This document shows positions 34,581-43,165 of a stretch of DNA of 64,000 bases, in pieces; position 1 is the first letter of the stretch; every line of letters starts with the position of its first letter. Origin of the DNA: Chitinophaga pinensis DSM 2588. GTDB lineage: Bacteria; Bacteroidota; Bacteroidia; Chitinophagales; Chitinophagaceae. The notes beneath the pieces were generated by a model. It searched no databases. It worked only from the letters and a program-made list of their open reading frames with translations, and had not been told where the DNA came from. The stretch is from positions 2,350,001 through 2,414,000 of the forward strand of contig NC_013132.1 of NCBI RefSeq assembly GCF_000024005.1, given 5' to 3'. A program made the position numbers and the translations under genes.

Positions 34581-34742
34581 TTAGGAATTAGGAATTAACA
34601 ATTAGGAATTGTCTGTTCTAATTGTCTGAAATTATATAAAAAGGGAGCGCTTCTTCAGATCTGAAGAAGCGCTCCCTTTTTTATATATGCAGCCGGCGCT
34701 AAGAATTTTAATTCCTAATTGTTAATTCCTAATTCCTAATTA
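34579..34742. repeat. composite palindromic repeat, copy D
   Basis: Left arm 34579-34610, with the unit TTAACAA included. The hairpin at 34634-34688 has a perfect stem GGGAGCGCTTCTTCAG with its complement, extended by TATATAAAAA/TTTTTTATATA. Right arm 34708-34742, with the TTGTTAA unit. In the stem, GCGGCTC of copy C is GCGCTTC here and the opposite strand has changed to match. It lies between the convergent protease and SirB1-like genes. Confidence 0.85.
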
Positions 34743-34778
34743 AAAAAGACGGCTCGTATTCAGCGAGCCGTCTTTTTT
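34742..34778. terminator. second hairpin between convergent genes
   Basis: AAAAAAGACGGCTCG and CGAGCCGTCTTTTTT pair perfectly (15 bp) around TATTCAG. It directly abuts the right arm of the repeat and suits the end of the minus-strand gene at 34816. Confidence 0.88.
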
Positions 34779-34815
34779 AATATGTAAGCGTGATTTTTAT
34801 GCGTCAGATAGTGTC

Positions 34816-35703
34816 TTATTCCTCCTGTTGTTTATCATCCAGCAGTTTAATCAGTGTTTTCAGTTCATCTCTTCTAAAGGCGTCTTTATCGTCCTGAAAG
34901 CATTTGATCAGTTCTTCCAGCAGGAATTGTATAACGCGTTTATTTGACTGCGGTTGAAAGTAATAAGGAGTAGCCGGTATGGACATCCTTTTCAGATAGC
35001 CTTCTACGTCCTGATGGGAGTAGATCTGGCCCTGAATAGGGTCGATAAAGAACAGAATACGGGTATCGTCTGGTCTGGGCATTTCGTTAAAGTCATAGAA
35101 GGTATCGAAATAACCCAGGATGAACTGGCGGGGGATATTCACCGCGTATACGGGCAGGTCCAGCATCGCGCAAAGACTCTGGTATACGATACCGTTGGTC
35201 AGCGGGTTACCCTTACGGGATTCGATGACCTGGTTGATGAAAAACTGGTTCTTCCGCACGTAGGCTACTTCTTCACCTTTCAGTCCGAAGTAATTATAGA
35301 TCATGCTGTTGAGCACATTGATCTGTTCCAGTGGCGTGAGATAGTTATTCAGTTCCAGCCAGATATTCCTTTTGATCCGTTCTATTTCAGCGACCACCTG
35401 TCCGGGTTGCATATCAGGAAACTGATAGCGGGCTACAAGAATAGCGCCCTGCAGGAGGTCTGGCGTTTCGGCTTTACTCCATTGCTGAAGGGCTACCTGT
35501 AAATCGCTGTAATGCACACGATGGATCAGCTGTTCTATCCTTTCCTGGATAGACTCATCCACTGTATTTTCCCACAGATTTTCCAGATTAGGGATGATCT
35601 CTTTTCCAAACAATAAAATCTTGTTGGCAACAGTATCATACACCTCCTGATCGGGATCGTCCAGCAGGTGGAACAAAGCATTTATTTCTTTGGTCTCGTG
35701 CAT
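34816..35703 (-). CDS. SirB1-like transglutaminase-fold protein
   Basis: 295 residues. The first 90 residues are helical, HEAT-like (DPDQEVYDTVANKILLFGKEIIPNLENLWENT). The rest is the transglutaminase-like domain of the SirB1/YchA family: LTPLEQINVLNSMIYNYFGLKGEE, GNPLTNGIVYQSLCAMLDLPVYAVNIPRQFILGY and FIDPIQGQIYSHQDVEGYL. The usual catalytic Cys is not obvious in the expected place, so enzyme activity is doubtful. It starts 23 bases beyond the 3' end of topA (also minus strand), so it may be its downstream partner. Confidence 0.82.
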   Translation of the reverse strand: MHETKEINALFHLLDDPDQEVYDTVANKILLFGKEIIPNLENLWENTVDESIQERIEQLIHRVHYSDLQVALQQWSKAETPDLLQGAILVARYQFPDMQPGQVVAEIERIKRNIWLELNNYLTPLEQINVLNSMIYNYFGLKGEEVAYVRKNQFFINQVIESRKGNPLTNGIVYQSLCAMLDLPVYAVNIPRQFILGYFDTFYDFNEMPRPDDTRILFFIDPIQGQIYSHQDVEGYLKRMSIPATPYYFQPQSNKRVIQFLLEELIKCFQDDKDAFRRDELKTLIKLLDDKQQEE

Positions 35704-35726
35704 AAAATGAATCTACAGGTGTCCAT

Positions 35727-38081
35727 TTATTCCGCCTTTTTCTTCCTCGGAGGCGCTTTTTTCTTTGGAGGATTTGCCTTCACATCTTCAATGATTGCTT
35801 TGGCTTCTTCCAGTGTGATGTCAGCAGCGGCGTCGATCTTTTCTTTAGGGATCTTATAGTTTCTAAGCCCCTGTTTAATATATGGTCCGTATGGGCCTTT
35901 GAGTATCTGGATCTTTTCTTTTTCGAAGATCTTGATGGTACGCTCGTCTTTAGCAGTTCTTTTTTCCACGATCAGCGGTGCTATTTCATCCAGCTCCACT
36001 GTGTATGGGTCCATTTCCTTTTTCAGGGAATAGAATTGTTTATTATGTGCTGCGTATGGTCCGAAGCGTCCGATGTTCACAAGGACGTCCTGATCTTCAA
36101 ACTGTCCCAGGTTACGGGGAAGTCTGAACAGTTCCATTGCTTCCTCTAAAGTAATGGTTTCTATACTTTGGGTGGACTTCATTTTTGCGAACTTCGGTTT
36201 TTCCTCGTCTTCCGCTTTACCGATCTGGATCATCGGGCCATAACGTCCCATACGTGCTACGATTGGTTTGCCAGTTTCCTGGTCGGTTCCGAGCTGACGT
36301 TCGCCTTTTACTCTTTCTGCTTTTTCCAGTGTGTTTTCCACATCTTTATGGAAAGGCGTATAGAAGTCGTTCAGCATCTTATTCCAGATCTTCTTACCAT
36401 GTGCCACTTCGTCAAACTCTCCTTCGATCTTGGCGGTAAAACCGTAGTCCATTACGGAGCTGAAATACTGGTTCAGGAAGTCGGTCACGATCATGCCGAG
36501 GTCTGTCGGGAACAGTTTGGATTTCTCCGCACCGGTATTTTCGCTTTCTGTTACTTTCGTGATCTTGTCAGCCTTCAGGCTCAGGATGCGGAAGTCTCTT
36601 TTTATACCTTCCTTATCGCGTTTCTCTACGTACCCGCGTTTTTGTACGGTTGTAATAGTTGGCGCGTAAGTAGATGGACGACCGATACCGAGTTCCTCCA
36701 GTTTCTTTACCAGGCTTGCCTCTGTATAACGGGGAGCAGGACGGCTATAACGTTCTGTCGCCTTCATTTCTTTCAGATCGAGTGCCTGTTTAACCGTGAG
36801 GGCAGGTAAAGAACCGTCTGATTCTTCTTCATCGCTTACATCTTCATCGTCTTTACCTTCCATGTATATTTTCAGGAATCCGTCGAATTTCAGCACTTCA
36901 CCACTGGCAGTAAGCTCTTCGTGGTTGGTGGAGATATCGATTTTTGCGATGGTCTTTTCCAGTTCTGCATCACTCATCTGGCTGGCGATGGTACGCTTCC
37001 AGATCAGTTCATACAGTTTTTTGGTATCACTGTCATCGACAGTCGCATTTTCCATATATGTAGGACGGATGGCTTCGTGCGCTTCCTGTGCTGATTCATT
37101 CTTGTTCTTGAACTTACGGTGTTGGTGGTATCGCTGACCGTAGTTAGTCGTGATAGCGTTCTGGATATCCCCGAGGGCTGTATCTGACAGGTTCACGGAG
37201 TCAGTACGCATGTAAGTGATCTTACCACTTTCATAGAGTTTCTGAGCGAGCAGCATGGTTTTGGAAACGCTGTAGCCCAGTTTACGGCTGGCTTCCTGCT
37301 GGAGTGTAGACGTTGTAAAAGGTGCGGCAGGTGATTTTTTACCTGGTTTTACCTGAATGTCTTTCACGGAGTAAGCAGCGCCAATGCACTGCTGCAGGAA
37401 CTTTTCGGCATCTTCCGCCGTCTTGAAACGGGTAGGTCCTTCTGCCTTAAAAGTAATATTTTTGCCCTGAAGATCTTTAGCAGTAAAGAAAGCTTCTACT
37501 TTAAAACTGCTAACGGCATTGAATGTATTGATTTCACGTTCACGCTCCACGATCAGTCTTACCGCAACAGATTGTACACGGCCGGCAGACAATGAATTAC
37601 GCATGCTCATTTTACGCCAGAGCACCGGAGATAATTCAAAACCTACTATTCTGTCAAGAATACGTCTGGCCTGCTGGGCATTGACCAGGTTCATATCTAA
37701 TAGACGGGGTTGTTGTACGGCTCTTTCGATGGCAGGCTTGGTGATTTCATGGAAGACGATACGCTTGGTTACGTCAGGATCCAGTCCGAGTACTTCGCAC
37801 AAATGCCATGAAATGGCCTCACCCTCACGGTCCTCATCCGTTGCTAGCCAAACTTCGTCAGTGTCTTTGGCGAGTTTCTTTAATTCCTTAACAATCTTCT
37901 CTTTATCGTCAGGTATAGTGTACTTAGGTTTGAAGTTGTTGGCGATGTCGATACCCATGTCATCCTTCTCCAGATCACGGATGTGACCAAAGCAGGACTT
38001 TACCTCGAAGTCTTTGCCCAGTATCTTTTCTATCGTCTTGGCTTTCGCCGGAGACTCAACTATTACTAGATTTTTTGCCAT
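35727..38081 (-). CDS. topA: DNA topoisomerase I
   Basis: 784-residue type IA topoisomerase that relaxes negative supercoils. TOPRIM (LVIVESPAKAKTIEKILG near the start, ATDEDREGEAISWHL near 85) is followed by the core with the active Tyr in KITYMRTDSVNL near 290 and HEAIRPT near 345. The C-terminal third carries two or more GRYGP/GRFGPYA repeats, as in Bacteroidota and Chlamydia-like topoisomerases, rather than Cys4 zinc fingers. A Lys-rich tail ends the protein. Confidence 0.96.
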   Translation of the reverse strand: MAKNLVIVESPAKAKTIEKILGKDFEVKSCFGHIRDLEKDDMGIDIANNFKPKYTIPDDKEKIVKELKKLAKDTDEVWLATDEDREGEAISWHLCEVLGLDPDVTKRIVFHEITKPAIERAVQQPRLLDMNLVNAQQARRILDRIVGFELSPVLWRKMSMRNSLSAGRVQSVAVRLIVEREREINTFNAVSSFKVEAFFTAKDLQGKNITFKAEGPTRFKTAEDAEKFLQQCIGAAYSVKDIQVKPGKKSPAAPFTTSTLQQEASRKLGYSVSKTMLLAQKLYESGKITYMRTDSVNLSDTALGDIQNAITTNYGQRYHQHRKFKNKNESAQEAHEAIRPTYMENATVDDSDTKKLYELIWKRTIASQMSDAELEKTIAKIDISTNHEELTASGEVLKFDGFLKIYMEGKDDEDVSDEEESDGSLPALTVKQALDLKEMKATERYSRPAPRYTEASLVKKLEELGIGRPSTYAPTITTVQKRGYVEKRDKEGIKRDFRILSLKADKITKVTESENTGAEKSKLFPTDLGMIVTDFLNQYFSSVMDYGFTAKIEGEFDEVAHGKKIWNKMLNDFYTPFHKDVENTLEKAERVKGERQLGTDQETGKPIVARMGRYGPMIQIGKAEDEEKPKFAKMKSTQSIETITLEEAMELFRLPRNLGQFEDQDVLVNIGRFGPYAAHNKQFYSLKKEMDPYTVELDEIAPLIVEKRTAKDERTIKIFEKEKIQILKGPYGPYIKQGLRNYKIPKEKIDAAADITLEEAKAIIEDVKANPPKKKAPPRKKKAE

Positions 38082-38387
38082 TTATGCCGTCTTTATGAGC
38101 TACTAGATACGTAAAATTTCGTATAAAAAATACAAATACGAATTTTGCAAGTATATAAAAGTAGCCTGAGAATAAAAAATAAGACTGTTTTAATGTATTG
38201 AAGATAAATGTAATATTTTTGATAAATTCATTAAAAATGAGTCATTAACAGTTTAATACTTAAATTGCTGGATAACAGCGTAGCTAACAAGGGAAGTTGC
38301 CCAGCCATATAAAGATATGAGTGCGATACCTCTGCATTGCTTTTAAAAGAACCGGTACACCATAATATATATTTAACCTTACACCGA
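38082..38387. other. A+T-rich gap between divergent topA and DUF2520-like genes
   Basis: No gene or clear hairpin. ATACG/CGTAT pairs at 38107-38124 and again near 38136 form a loose dyad about 30-55 bases upstream of topA and could be regulatory. No full TTG-N19-TAnnTTTG was found on either strand. Confidence 0.4.
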
Positions 38388-39152
38388 ATGGATATAGTTA
38401 TTATTGGCGCAGGAAATGTGGCGCATTGCTTTGGTCATTTATTAAAACTGCACGGTCACCAGATATTACAGGTGATCAGTCGCAGTAAGGAACATGCCGT
38501 GGAGCTGGCAGAGTCTTTACACTCCACCGGCACCGACGACCTGCTGGACATTAATATGGATGCTGACGTGTATATTATGGCCGTAAGTGACTCGGCTATT
38601 CCGGAATTGAATGACGAATTAAGACTGGGTAAACGTTTTGTGGTACATACAGCAGGTGCAGTTCCGCTGGATGCAATTAAAAAAATCTCTACGAATACAG
38701 GAGTAATGTATCCTTTACAATCGCTCCGTAAAGAGGTGCGCAACTATCCGGCGATTCCTTTATTGCTGGAAGGGGCGAATGAGGAAGTGATGCGCAGGCT
38801 GCGTTCAGTAGCCCAGAGCGTAAGTCCTGACATCAGGGAAGTCAATTCTCAGCAACGCCTCCAGTTACACCTGGCGGCCGTATTGTGTAACAACTTTACC
38901 AATCACCTGATAGCCAGGGCAAAACGTTACTGTGAAGGCGCCGGACTTGATTTCTCTCTCCTGCAACCTATTATTAAGGAGACTTTTGACAGACTTGAGA
39001 AATTCCCGCCGGAATCTGTACAGACTGGTCCCGCTATGCGGAAGGATGAAAATACCATGGCCAGACATCGTGGACTGATTGAAGATGAGGAGTACCTCAA
39101 ACTGATCTACCAGGTGATGTCGGATAGTATCTATGACTTTCACAACAGCTGA
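38388..39152 (+). CDS. Rossmann-fold protein, DUF2520 type
   Basis: 254 residues from the ATG at 38388 (MDIVIIGAGNVAHCFGHLL); a longer in-frame start at 38337 would add a non-family segment. The N-terminal NAD(P)-binding fold has GAGNVA at residues 7-12. VMYPLQSLRKEV near 107 and the C-terminal helical DUF2520 domain (HLAAVLCNNFTNHLIARAKRYCEGAGLDFSLL) follow, as in the F420-dependent NADP reductase/ketopantoate-like superfamily. Enzyme activity unknown. The next gene (kdsC-like) is on the same strand, separated by a compact repeat. Confidence 0.84.
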   Translation: MDIVIIGAGNVAHCFGHLLKLHGHQILQVISRSKEHAVELAESLHSTGTDDLLDINMDADVYIMAVSDSAIPELNDELRLGKRFVVHTAGAVPLDAIKKISTNTGVMYPLQSLRKEVRNYPAIPLLLEGANEEVMRRLRSVAQSVSPDIREVNSQQRLQLHLAAVLCNNFTNHLIARAKRYCEGAGLDFSLLQPIIKETFDRLEKFPPESVQTGPAMRKDENTMARHRGLIEDEEYLKLIYQVMSDSIYDFHNS

Positions 39153-39191
39153 TGCCTGAGCGGCAGACTAGAAAAAGTGTATTACTTTTGG

Positions 39192-39284
39192 CAATTAGGA
39201 ATTAGGAATTAGGAATTAAGAATTGGGCTGCTATATTAGGCCGCTGCCTTAATTCCTAATTCCTAATTCTTAATTCCTAATTTT
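39192..39284. repeat. composite palindromic repeat, short copy E
   Basis: Left arm 39192-39224 (TTAGGAA x3, TTAAGAA) and right arm 39248-39284 (complementary units) flank a 23-base centre with GGGCTGC and GCTGCC. The conserved GC-rich hairpin of copies A-D is missing. The arms themselves pair nearly perfectly, so the whole forms one long A+T-rich hairpin. It lies between two plus-strand genes. Confidence 0.75.
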
Positions 39285-39290
39285 TTAATA

Positions 39291-39812
39291 ATGAACATCT
39301 TAGCTCTCTTTAAGCCTATTTCCACTTTTGTTTTTGATGTTGACGGCGTGTTGACAGATGGTACAGTACAGTTATTGCCCAACGGCGACCAATCCCGCAG
39401 AATGAATATCAAGGACGGCTATGCATTACAGCTGGCGGTTAAAAAAGGATATCGGGTGGTGATCATCTCAGGTGGAAAATCGGAGAGTGTGGTGAGCCGT
39501 CTGCAGGGCCTGGGCATCAAAGATATTTATACCGGTGTGCTGGATAAACAGGAGAAATTACAGGACTACGCATTTGAAAACGACCTGAAATGGGAAGAGA
39601 TCCTGTTTATGGGAGACGATATTCCTGATTACAGGGCTATGCAACTGGTAGGACTGCCGGTATGTCCTGCAGATGCCGCACCGGAAATCAAAAGCATATG
39701 CCGTTATGTGTCGCCGGTCAACGGAGGTTTTGGCTGTGTGCGGGAAGTGATCGAAAAAGTACTGAAACTGAACGATCACTGGATGATGGATGAGGAGATT
39801 GCCAGCAGATAA
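39291..39812 (+). CDS. HAD-family phosphatase, KDO-8-phosphate phosphatase type
   Basis: 173 residues, the size of KdsC. HAD motif I FVFDVDGVLTDGT is at residues 13-25, motif II ISGGKSES near 58, a Lys in VLDKQEKL near 85, and motif III ILFMGDDIPDYRAM near 103. No cap domain, as in tetrameric KdsC, which removes phosphate from KDO 8-phosphate in lipopolysaccharide synthesis. Other C0-type HAD phosphatases look similar, so substrate is probable, not certain. Start lies just after repeat copy E. Confidence 0.84.
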   Translation: MNILALFKPISTFVFDVDGVLTDGTVQLLPNGDQSRRMNIKDGYALQLAVKKGYRVVIISGGKSESVVSRLQGLGIKDIYTGVLDKQEKLQDYAFENDLKWEEILFMGDDIPDYRAMQLVGLPVCPADAAPEIKSICRYVSPVNGGFGCVREVIEKVLKLNDHWMMDEEIASR

Positions 39813-39867
39813 CGGCTGCGATCATATTATATATAACAGGAAATATTTTTACCGCAATTATTGAATT

Positions 39868-40809
39868 ATGAAATTGCTGATTGCCTTCTTCAGGCTGGTC
39901 CGATATCCAAATCTTATTTATATAGCGCTGACCCAATTCCTGTTACAGTATTGCGTGGTGGCGCCGGTACTGACCTATAACGGAGAAACGCCTTCGCTTT
40001 CCTGGCTGTCTTTCTGCCTGTTATCTTTCTCTACAGTGCTGATAGCGGCTGCAGGCAATATTATCAATGACTATTTTGACATCAATATAGATATCATCAA
40101 CAAGCCGGAAAAGATGGTGCTTGATAAGATCATCAATCGCCGCTGGGCGATGGCCTGGCACACCATATTTAATATGGCCGGCGTTTCCATTGGCTTTATT
40201 GTGGCCTGGCGTATCGGTGTGATCTACCTCGGATTTACCCAGGTGATCTGCTCCCTGATACTCTGGTTTTATTCTACCTCTTTCAAACGTCAGGTGCTGA
40301 TCGGGAACGTACTGATTTCATTGCTGACGGCGCTGGCGGTAGTGGTAGTCGGCTTTTATGAGAAGCAGATTTATGAAAGCTTCGAAGCCATCATGTCGCC
40401 CATCGGCAGAAAGCTGATACAGGTGATCGGCGTATATGCCCTGTTCGCTTTTATCATTTCCCTGATCCGGGAAATCGTAAAAGACCTGGAAGATATGCTG
40501 GGGGATAGCAAAGACGGTTGCCGTACTATTCCGATTGTATGGGGTGTGAATCCGGCCAAACAGATCTGTAATGCACTGATGCTGGCATTGCTGATCCTGA
40601 TCCTGCTGGTGCAGATCCGGATTGCGTTTATCGGCTGGTGGCCGGCTATTATCTATCTGGCACTGCTGGTTCAGGCGCCTGTTTTTTATATTTATATCCT
40701 ATTGAAAAAGGCACATCTGCCGGAACATTATCATAAAGTGAGTTCGCTTGTGAAATGGCTGATGCTGTCTGGTATTCTTTCCATGATCTTCTTTAAAATA
40801 TTGCTCTGA
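39868..40809 (+). CDS. UbiA-family prenyltransferase (geranylgeranylglycerol-phosphate type)
   Basis: 313-residue membrane protein with about eight to nine hydrophobic segments. The first Asp-rich motif NDYFDINIDIINKP lies near residue 68 and the second, DLEDMLGDSKDGCRTIP, near 208; both bind the prenyl diphosphate through magnesium. The sequence resembles proteins annotated in Bacteroidota as geranylgeranylglycerol-phosphate geranylgeranyltransferase, but quinone-type prenyl transfer is also possible. Its stop overlaps the start of maf (ATGA), indicating coupling. Confidence 0.83.
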   Translation: MKLLIAFFRLVRYPNLIYIALTQFLLQYCVVAPVLTYNGETPSLSWLSFCLLSFSTVLIAAAGNIINDYFDINIDIINKPEKMVLDKIINRRWAMAWHTIFNMAGVSIGFIVAWRIGVIYLGFTQVICSLILWFYSTSFKRQVLIGNVLISLLTALAVVVVGFYEKQIYESFEAIMSPIGRKLIQVIGVYALFAFIISLIREIVKDLEDMLGDSKDGCRTIPIVWGVNPAKQICNALMLALLILILLVQIRIAFIGWWPAIIYLALLVQAPVFYIYILLKKAHLPEHYHKVSSLVKWLMLSGILSMIFFKILL

Positions 40810-41387
40810 TGTATACCGGAAAACGTGTGATTCTTGCTTCTCAGTCTCCCCGTAGAAAACAACTGCTGGAACAGGCGGGTATTCCTTTTGAAGTAAAAGT
40901 GGTGGATACAGCGGAAACTTTCCCTGCTGATATGGCGATTCCTGACATACCAGTGCATATTGCCCGGCAGAAATCTGTTGCTGTAGCCGCACTCTGTGCA
41001 GATGATGATATCGTTATCACCGCTGATACGGTTGTGGTACTGGACGATACCATTATTGGTAAACCGAAGGACAGGGAAGATGCGATCCGTATTCTGTTAG
41101 CCCTTAGCGGACGTATACATCGGGTGATCACAGGGGTGGTGATCAAACAGCAGGGTGAAGAATCTGCTTTCTCCAAAGAGACGGAAGTTCATTTCAAACC
41201 CCTGACGACTGAACAGATCACTTATTATGTAGATGCTTATAAGCCTTACGACAAAGCCGGCGCTTACGCGATCCAGGAATGGATCGGCGCAGTGGGTATT
41301 GACCGGATCAATGGCTGTTTTTATAATGTAATGGGATTGCCTGTAAGCAACGTTGTAGAAATGCTTACCGTGATCGGCAAAAAATAA
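40809..41387 (+). CDS. maf: Maf-family nucleotide pyrophosphatase
   Basis: 192 residues. The family opening VILASQSPRRKQLLEQAGIPFEV is at residues 8-30. DIVITADTVVVLDDTIIGKPKD near 73 and YDKAGAYAIQEWIG near 145 complete the signature. Maf proteins hydrolyse non-canonical nucleoside triphosphates (dTTP/UTP or m7GTP subgroup). Overlaps the preceding UbiA gene by one base. Confidence 0.92.
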   Translation: MYTGKRVILASQSPRRKQLLEQAGIPFEVKVVDTAETFPADMAIPDIPVHIARQKSVAVAALCADDDIVITADTVVVLDDTIIGKPKDREDAIRILLALSGRIHRVITGVVIKQQGEESAFSKETEVHFKPLTTEQITYYVDAYKPYDKAGAYAIQEWIGAVGIDRINGCFYNVMGLPVSNVVEMLTVIGKK

Positions 41388-41414
41388 TCATGGAGTGAGA
41401 TGGCTTTAGTCATC

Positions 41415-41777
41415 TTACTTCTTCTTCTTTTCAGCGTTTTGTTTAACCCGGTATTTTACGATCCGTGTGATCAGATCCAGCGGCATTGGCTGGTCTAATG
41501 GAAACTGTACAGACCCCTTTCCTTGTTTATATGCAGATAACTCTTTCTCAAATTCTTCGATACCCGTTGGGGTGGGGTAGAAGCCGATATGGCTTTTAAA
41601 TGCGGCAAAATGCACCAGGTTGCCGTTTAATACGAATGTTGGTATGGCATATTTAATGTCTTCTGTTGCTTCAGGAGCTGCTTTGTGAATAGTAGCGCGC
41701 ACCTGCTGAAGGATTGCCTGTACATTTTCGGGGAAATCGGCGATATAAGTGTTGATATCCGGGGCGGTGTTTTTCAT
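41415..41777 (-). CDS. DUF1801 domain protein
   Basis: 120 residues: FPENVQAILQQVRATIHKAAPEATEDIKYAIPTFVLNGNLVHFAAFKSHIGFYPTP is typical of the small DUF1801/YdhG-like family (iron-chaperone-like fold, some members annotated as frataxin-like). The C-terminus is Lys-rich. Convergent with maf, with only about 27 bases between the stops. Function unknown. Confidence 0.86.
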   Translation of the reverse strand: MKNTAPDINTYIADFPENVQAILQQVRATIHKAAPEATEDIKYAIPTFVLNGNLVHFAAFKSHIGFYPTPTGIEEFEKELSAYKQGKGSVQFPLDQPMPLDLITRIVKYRVKQNAEKKKK

Positions 41778-41872
41778 GATGGCGGTATTTATTACAAATA
41801 TATGCGATCAAGACGCTAAGATTTGAGTAGGATCTGTCTTTATATAGGTATACCCAAATACCATTTGACACC

Positions 41873-43012
41873 ATGAACATTGTTTTTAAAAGAAGTTTGC
41901 TGGCCCTTGGCTTATTATCGCCCCTGATGACGCACGCACAAACAAAGGAGTATCGTTTAAAGGGGGAATTTAAAAATGTGCCGCCGCATACAAAAGTCTA
42001 TATCGCTGTGCCTGCGGGATTTGATACGACAGTAGAGAATGGAAGAGAGAATGTTACCGAGAAAATCTTACTGGATTCTACAGACGTGAAAGATGGGCGA
42101 TTTGTATTGCAAGGAAAGATTTCAGATCCGACATATGCTTATCTGGCATTGGTCCCGGTGGCTGACAGAACAAAGATCGACAGAAAGACTATTTATCTTG
42201 AACCAGGAGATATTACTATCACGAGTGAAGGCGGTTTGTCCACTGCTACATTTTTAGGCTCAGGGCTCAACGATGACTTTGTTATCGCAGGTATGGCAGA
42301 ACAACAATATAGCAGGGCGAGTGATAGCATAAATGGGAAATATGCTGATGACGCAGATATTATCCGCGCAAGACAAACCCTGGATCAATGGTTCAATGGC
42401 TTTAAAGGTGATTTTGTCCGTCAACGGCCGGCTTCCTATTTCAGCTTGCTATTTGTGAGGGATTTGCTAGGCCAGAACCTGATCAGGCCCAGGGAGGCCG
42501 CATCAATGTATGAAAAAATCAACGATGATTATAAGCATACAAAGGTCGGTCTGGCACTTAAAACAAATATTGAGCAATTGCTGTTGGTGGAGAATGGAAT
42601 GCCGGCACCTGATTTTACCTGCCAGGATATCAATGGAAAGGCGGTATCGCTTTCCGACTATCGTGGAAAGCATGTATTGCTTGAATTCTGGGCATCCTGG
42701 TGTACGCCCTGCCGGGCAGAGAGTCCTAATCTGATTGCTGCGTATCAAAAATATAAAGATGCAGGGTTTACCATCCTGAGTGTTTCACTGGATCAGGAAG
42801 GTGATAGAGAAAAATGGCTAAAGGCGATTGAAAAGGATGGAACAGGCGCCTGGACGCATGTTACTGAATTGAAACGCTTTAAAGGTAAAGTACCCAAATT
42901 ATATGCGGTTCACAGTATTCCGTTCAATTTTCTGATTGATCCATCCGGGAAGATTGTTGCGAAGAATTTACGCGGAGAGGCACTGGGTGCGACATTGCAA
43001 AAGATATTATAG
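41873..43012 (+). CDS. TlpA-like periplasmic thiol-disulfide redoxin with DUF4369-like N-terminus
   Basis: 379 residues. A signal peptide (RSLLALGLLSPLMTHA) precedes a beta-rich domain (about 22-120, YRLKGEFKNVPPHTKVYIAV) of the DUF4369 type and a helical linker. The thioredoxin-like AhpC/TSA domain spans about 238-379, with FWASWCTPCRAESPNL holding the CxxC active site near residue 278. Common Bacteroidota periplasmic reductases with this layout serve cytochrome or envelope protein maturation; the partner is not evident. Confidence 0.88.
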   Translation: MNIVFKRSLLALGLLSPLMTHAQTKEYRLKGEFKNVPPHTKVYIAVPAGFDTTVENGRENVTEKILLDSTDVKDGRFVLQGKISDPTYAYLALVPVADRTKIDRKTIYLEPGDITITSEGGLSTATFLGSGLNDDFVIAGMAEQQYSRASDSINGKYADDADIIRARQTLDQWFNGFKGDFVRQRPASYFSLLFVRDLLGQNLIRPREAASMYEKINDDYKHTKVGLALKTNIEQLLLVENGMPAPDFTCQDINGKAVSLSDYRGKHVLLEFWASWCTPCRAESPNLIAAYQKYKDAGFTILSVSLDQEGDREKWLKAIEKDGTGAWTHVTELKRFKGKVPKLYAVHSIPFNFLIDPSGKIVAKNLRGEALGATLQKIL

Positions 43013-43067
43013 TCCTATGTCCTATTCAAAAGTCCATTTATCCCGATGCTAACCCGATTTATACATG

Positions 43068-43100
43068 CACCTGGTCCCCAAAGGATCAGGTGTTTTTTTT
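43068..43100 (+). terminator. terminator after the redoxin gene
   Basis: CACCTGGTCC and GGATCAGGTG pair with one mismatch around CCAAA, then eight T. Confidence 0.85.
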
Positions 43101-43102
43101 AT

Positions 43103-43137
43103 AAAAAAAAGGCGCCTCGCCAATGGCGGACGCCTTC
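43103..43137 (-). terminator. terminator after hom
   Basis: On the minus strand AAGGCGTCCGCC and GGCGAGGCGCCTT pair with one bulge around ATT and are followed by eight T. It lies 29 bases past the hom stop. Confidence 0.85.
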
Positions 43138-43165
43138 TGCTAATATATGGCTGATTAACTGATGA

